The position numbers were made by a program, and so were the translations under genes. A stretch of 10,154 nucleotides of DNA, from positions 1 through 10,154 of the forward strand of contig JARFQZ010000004.1 of the NCBI GenBank assembly GCA_029287515.1, read 5' to 3'. The notes under the pieces were generated by a model that saw only the letters and a list, made by a program, of their open reading frames with translations, searched no databases and was not told the origin of the DNA. This document shows, piece by piece, positions 7,377 to 10,154 of this stretch. How positions within the stretch are numbered: position 1 is the first letter of the stretch; each line of letters starts with the position of its first letter. This stretch comes from Lysobacterales bacterium. Its GTDB lineage: Bacteria > Pseudomonadota > Gammaproteobacteria > Xanthomonadales > SZUA-36.

Positions 7377-8738
7377 ATGTCCGATCAAACCATGGTACCG
7401 CAGCCGACGCTGAACCGTGAAGCGGAGCTTGATCTGCTGGAGGCTCGCGTCGCGGATGCATTGCGTCTCGCGCGCAAGGCGGGCGCGCAAGAAGCTGAAG
7501 TCTCGGCGCATACCAGCCAGGGACTGTCAGTAACTGGGCGTCTGGGCGAGGTTGAGACGCTGGAACACATGCAGGATCGCGGAATCGCCGTGACCGTCCT
7601 GTTTGGCCGGAAGAAGGGTCATGCCAGCAGCGCCGACCTCAGGGAAACCTCCATTGAAGATTGCATCATGCGCGCGACCGAAATTGCCCGTTATACGCAG
7701 GAAGACAGCGCCAACGGCCTGGCGGACAAGGACCGGCTGGCAACGGAATTTCCTGATCTCGATCTGTGGCATCCGGCGCCCATCGATGCCAGCGCCGCAA
7801 TCGCAAGAGTGCTCGAATGCGAGGCCGCCGGCCGTGCATTTGAAGAAATCACAAATTCAGAAGGCGCTACATTCAACGCCGGCCTGGGGCTTGGCGTATA
7901 CGGCAATTCGAACGGATTTATCGGCCGTAGCGGGGGTACCCGTTACAGCCAGTCCTGCATACTGCTGGGGGGTGAAGGGGACTCCATGCAGCGGGACTAC
8001 AGTTATGACAGCCGACGGTGCTTTGACGAACTGGAGGCGCCGGGTATCACCGGGGAAGAAGCGGCCCGTCGCACCGCGCGAAGACTCGGCCCCAGGCAAT
8101 TGCCAACTTCCGAAATGCCGGTTCTGTTTGCACCGGAAGTGGCCCAGGGGCTGGTAAACCACCTTGTAGGCGCCATCTCCGGTTCTGCGCTCTACCGGAA
8201 TGCCTCTTTCCTGAAAGGCGCAGTAGGCGAGCGCCTGTTTCCAGACTGGCTCAATATCCTCGAAAGGCCAAGGCTGAAACGCGGGGCGGGCAGCGCGGTA
8301 TTCGATTCAGAGGGGGTGGCGACCCGGGAGCGCTGCATTGTGGGATCAGGCGTGTTGGATGGTTATGTTCTTTCCAGTTACTCGGCCCGCCGGCTGGGCC
8401 TGGAAACGACGGGGAATGCCGGTGGTGTGCGCAACCTGTTGCTGGAACCAGGCGGCGAAGGATTTGAGAGCCCGTTGGAGCAGATGCGCGATGGCTTCTA
8501 TGTCACCGAAGTGATGGGCCAGGGCGTGAGCATGGTGACCGGCGACTATTCGAGGGGTGCTTCCGGTTTCCTGGTCCAAAACGGCGAAAGGGTTTGCCCG
8601 GTGGATCAGGTAACAATCGCCGGCAACCTGAGGGACATGTTCCTGAACATCAAGGCAGCAGGCAATGACATCGATACGCGGGGTAACATCCACACCGGGT
8701 CAGTTCTGATCAGTTCTATGATGGTGGCGGGCACTTGA
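7377..8738 (+). CDS. pmbA: PmbA/TldE, partner subunit of TldD
   Basis: PmbA (TldE) is the second subunit of the TldD/TldE protease. It is homologous to TldD but lacks the HExxxH zinc motif; in E. coli both subunits are needed for microcin B17 maturation and CcdA turnover. The 453 residues match the usual length (about 450). Supporting features are the N-terminal AGAQEAEVSAHTSQGLSVTGRLGEVE region, ISGSALYRNASFLKGAVGERLFPDWLNI near residues 262-289, GNAGGVRNLLLEPG, and the C-terminal DYSRGASGFLVQNGE followed by GNIHTGSVLISSMMVAGT. No HExxxH is present, as expected for TldE. ATG 7377 has a strong AAGGGGG ribosome binding site six bases upstream. The gene runs in the same direction as tldD, 571 bases beyond it, with darP antisense in between. 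Its stop overlaps the next gene's start in TTGA. Confidence 0.96.
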   Translation: MSDQTMVPQPTLNREAELDLLEARVADALRLARKAGAQEAEVSAHTSQGLSVTGRLGEVETLEHMQDRGIAVTVLFGRKKGHASSADLRETSIEDCIMRATEIARYTQEDSANGLADKDRLATEFPDLDLWHPAPIDASAAIARVLECEAAGRAFEEITNSEGATFNAGLGLGVYGNSNGFIGRSGGTRYSQSCILLGGEGDSMQRDYSYDSRRCFDELEAPGITGEEAARRTARRLGPRQLPTSEMPVLFAPEVAQGLVNHLVGAISGSALYRNASFLKGAVGERLFPDWLNILERPRLKRGAGSAVFDSEGVATRERCIVGSGVLDGYVLSSYSARRLGLETTGNAGGVRNLLLEPGGEGFESPLEQMRDGFYVTEVMGQGVSMVTGDYSRGASGFLVQNGERVCPVDQVTIAGNLRDMFLNIKAAGNDIDTRGNIHTGSVLISSMMVAGT

Positions 8739-9526
8739 CACTGTTCAAACTCATGCGGATCGTGGTGCTGTTGAGCATCTTCTTTGTCATCCTGGTCAGT
8801 ACCTGGATGACCGAGAAACGCATGGCTGCCTGGGAACGGCCCATCCTGGTCACGGTTTACCCCATAGCAGCAGACGACACCGGCGAGACCCTGCAGTTCA
8901 TCAACGATATCGACCCGGGTGAGTTCGAGGAGATCAACCGGTTCATGGGGCGTGAGTCCGGGCCGTACGGATTCACGGTCACTCCTGCATTCCGGTTTCA
9001 GTTTGCCGAGCCCGGAGTGGATCTTCCGCCTGCGGTCCCTGAGCAATTCGACACGGCGGCGATCGCGGTGTGGAGCCTGAAGATGCGCTGGTGGGCCTGG
9101 AGGCAAGACTGGAAAGATGGCCTTGTATCGGGCGATATCCAGATGTTCGTTCTGTATCACAGCCTCAACGGCAACAAGGAACCGGGCATCTCCGTCGGTA
9201 TGCGCAAAGGGCGTTATGGCCTTGTAAAGGCATACGCGCGTGAGATCATGAATCCGAGCAACCTGATCGTATTTACCCATGAGATGCTTCACGTGCTCGG
9301 CGCCTCTGACAAGTACATCCTTTCAAATGGTGAACCCATTTTCCCCCAGGGTTACGCGGATCCCGAAAAGCGTCCGCTTTTTCCCCAGAAGCAGGCCGAG
9401 ATCATGGGGGGCAGAATTCCGGTGAGTTCATTTTCTTCGGTCATGCCCGATTCCCTGGACCAGTGTGTCATCGGCAGGCAGACCGCCGAGGAAATCGGGT
9501 TTTTTGCTCAGTTGGATAAATACTGA
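8735..9526 (+). CDS. Membrane-anchored zincin-like protein, unnamed
   Basis: I cannot assign a named family. The 263-residue protein starts with one hydrophobic segment (about residues 8-22, LMRIVVLLSIFFVILVS) that looks like a signal anchor or uncleaved signal peptide, so the rest is probably periplasmic. The key motif is THEMLHVLGASDKY: His182, Glu183, His186, Gly189 and Asp192 fit HExxHxxGxxD, the metzincin-like pattern with Asp as third zinc ligand (as in snapalysin). Later methionines in EIMGGRIP (Met224) and SSVMPDS (Met237) could form a Met-turn. This makes a zinc peptidase plausible but unproven. The preceding segment is Trp-rich (SLKMRWWAWRQDW, 114-126). The start is probably TTG 8735, overlapping the pmbA stop in TTGA after a GGTGGCGGG purine tract. 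ATG 8753, six codons later, is the alternative and lacks a clear ribosome binding site. The gene is likely co-transcribed and translationally coupled with pmbA, and its end overlaps the opposite-strand OsmC gene by 19 bases. Confidence 0.8.
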   Translation: MTLFKLMRIVVLLSIFFVILVSTWMTEKRMAAWERPILVTVYPIAADDTGETLQFINDIDPGEFEEINRFMGRESGPYGFTVTPAFRFQFAEPGVDLPPAVPEQFDTAAIAVWSLKMRWWAWRQDWKDGLVSGDIQMFVLYHSLNGNKEPGISVGMRKGRYGLVKAYAREIMNPSNLIVFTHEMLHVLGASDKYILSNGEPIFPQGYADPEKRPLFPQKQAEIMGGRIPVSSFSSVMPDSLDQCVIGRQTAEEIGFFAQLDKY

Positions 9527-9966
9527 TCGATTACCCTGATTTCAGTGTTCACCGAATTGGCGATAAAGCACGCTTCGTGCGACAGGTGGTGTAGCCGCTC
9601 CATTTGATCCGGGTCCGGCGGGTCGCCGTCAAAAGCGATATGGGGATTCAACGTGACGCGAGTGATGGAAAGCTTTCCGTGACCGTTTTCTTTCATGTAG
9701 CCCACCGCGTCGTCACGATAGCTGTTCACCGTGATCCGCTTGCGTGCGCAGATCGCCAGAAAAGTGAGCATGTGGCAGGAAGAAATGGCGGCGACAAAAG
9801 CTTCTTCCGGATCAACGCGGCCAGGGTCGCCGAGGAACTGTGTGGTGGCCGAGGCGGGTATTTCCGAACCGTTTGGGAAAATCCAGGAGTGGTTCCGGTT
9901 GTATTCAGCGTAGGCAAAAGATTCGCTCTGCCTGTTCCAGCAGATGCTGGCATGATGCTCGGACAT
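9508..9966 (-). CDS. OsmC-family protein
   Basis: OsmC/Ohr proteins are cytoplasmic thiol peroxidases that reduce organic hydroperoxides through two conserved cysteines. Both cysteine motifs are present in the 152 residues: Cys64 in AAISSCHMLTFLA and Cys133 in HEACFIANSVNTEI. The preceding GRVDPEEAFVAA carries the conserved Glu and Arg neighbourhood of the active site. The sequence suits the general OsmC-like branch better than classical OsmC or Ohr, so I give no gene symbol and the substrate is unknown. Start ATG 9966-9964 has AGGAGG ten bases upstream (9982-9977 on the minus strand) and a nearer AGGA (9974-9971). The 3' end overlaps the convergent zincin-like gene by 19 bases. It is transcribed divergently from tpiA and looks monocistronic. 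Confidence 0.9.
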   Translation of the reverse strand: MSEHHASICWNRQSESFAYAEYNRNHSWIFPNGSEIPASATTQFLGDPGRVDPEEAFVAAISSCHMLTFLAICARKRITVNSYRDDAVGYMKENGHGKLSITRVTLNPHIAFDGDPPDPDQMERLHHLSHEACFIANSVNTEIRVIDQYLSN

Positions 9967-10096
9967 GAAATCCTTTCCTCCTGTTCCAGTGAATTTCTTA
10001 TGACGGGTGTCAAATTATGCGAGTATACGCCTTGAGAAAAACGGGCTTGGTGGTTATTCTACCGCGCGCTGACATTCACCTATCAAGGACTCAAAT
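9967..10096. other. Divergent intergenic region between the OsmC gene and tpiA
   Basis: This 130-base, A+T-richer stretch carries the leaders of both genes. Besides the tpiA promoter (listed separately) it holds, for the leftward OsmC gene, a possible -10 box CATAAT (10019-10014, minus strand) without a matching -35. It also has a short inverted repeat TGAC-gggt-GTCA at 10001-10012, which could be an operator but is too short to assign. I see no RNA gene or riboswitch here. Confidence 0.6.
10032..10060 (+). promoter_or_regulatory. Sigma70-type promoter for tpiA
   Basis: TTGAGA (10032-10037, five of six consensus bases) is followed after exactly 17 bases by TATTCT (10055-10060, four of six). 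This would start transcription near 10066-10068, leaving a leader of about 30 bases before the tpiA ATG. The position between two divergent genes and the spacing make it the best promoter candidate in the window. Confidence 0.6.
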
Positions 10097-10154
10097 ATGC
10101 GCAGGATTCTGGTCGCCGGAAATTGGAAAATGAATGGTTCACAGGCAATGGTCG
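10097..10154 (+). CDS. tpiA: Triosephosphate isomerase, N-terminal fragment (3' end outside the window)
   Basis: TpiA interconverts dihydroxyacetone phosphate and glyceraldehyde 3-phosphate in glycolysis and gluconeogenesis. Only 19 codons are inside the window, translating to MRRILVAGNWKMNGSQAMV. AGNWKMNG is the N-terminal signature of the TIM barrel and includes the substrate-binding Asn and the catalytic Lys of the first strand. The ribosome binding site AAGGA (10085-10089) lies seven bases before the ATG. A good promoter precedes it, so the gene appears to begin a new transcription unit. The fragment is short, but the motif is specific. Confidence 0.93.
   Translation, partial: MRRILVAGNWKMNGSQAMV

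Noticed and set aside
10008..10013. Perfect TTGACA on the minus strand as -35 of the OsmC gene
   Set aside because: At 16 to 18 bases downstream the sequences are CACTGG, ACTGGA and CTGGAA, none of which resembles a -10 box.
1..10154. A modified-peptide (RiPP) precursor or toxin-antitoxin pair next to tldD/pmbA as a dedicated substrate
   Set aside because: Nearly all bases are taken by recognised genes, and the only sizeable gap (9967-10096) contains no small gene with a ribosome binding site and Cys/Ser/Gly-rich core. Mobile elements, CRISPR repeats and RNA genes were also looked for and not seen.

Overview
The window reads as a chromosomal housekeeping segment of a gammaproteobacterium. 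The evidence is the gene order rng - yhdP - tldD - darP - pmbA, protein sequences that follow the gammaproteobacterial versions closely, moderately high G+C (judged by eye), very dense packing, and no mobile-element or phage signatures. I cannot resolve the genus from sequence alone.

Layout. Positions 1-1440 hold all but the extreme N-terminus of RNase G (rng; its start lies off the left edge). After 33 bases comes a 1286-residue YhdP-type AsmA-like envelope protein (1474-5334), then after 25 bases tldD (5360-6805). These three are co-directional and look like one operon. On the opposite strand lies darP/yjgA (7339 to 6800), a ribosome-assembly factor whose stop codon overlaps that of tldD in the palindrome TCATGA. 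Only 37 bases separate the darP start from pmbA/tldE (7377-8738), which runs in the same direction as tldD. pmbA overlaps by four bases (TTGA) a gene for a small membrane-anchored protein with an HExxHxxGxxD zincin-like motif (8735-9526), which I cannot name. That gene converges with an OsmC-family gene on the minus strand (9966 to 9508), overlapping it by 19 bases. A 130-base divergent intergenic region with a good sigma70-type promoter then leads to the first 19 codons of tpiA (10097 to the window end).

How the parts fit. TldD and PmbA/TldE are the two halves of one heterodimeric metalloprotease, encoded at separate loci in E. coli but within 600 bases of each other here. The gene between them is on the other strand and leaves no room for an ordinary terminator, so tldD and pmbA may share a transcript that runs antisense through darP. 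The uncharacterised zincin-like protein is probably translated together with TldE. The remaining genes serve RNA processing (RNase G), outer-membrane lipid homeostasis (YhdP), 50S subunit assembly (DarP), peroxide defence (OsmC family) and glycolysis (TpiA). I see no RNA genes, CRISPR arrays, insertion sequences or long repeats. The only candidate for something undescribed is the zincin-like gene and its coupling to the TldD/TldE locus.
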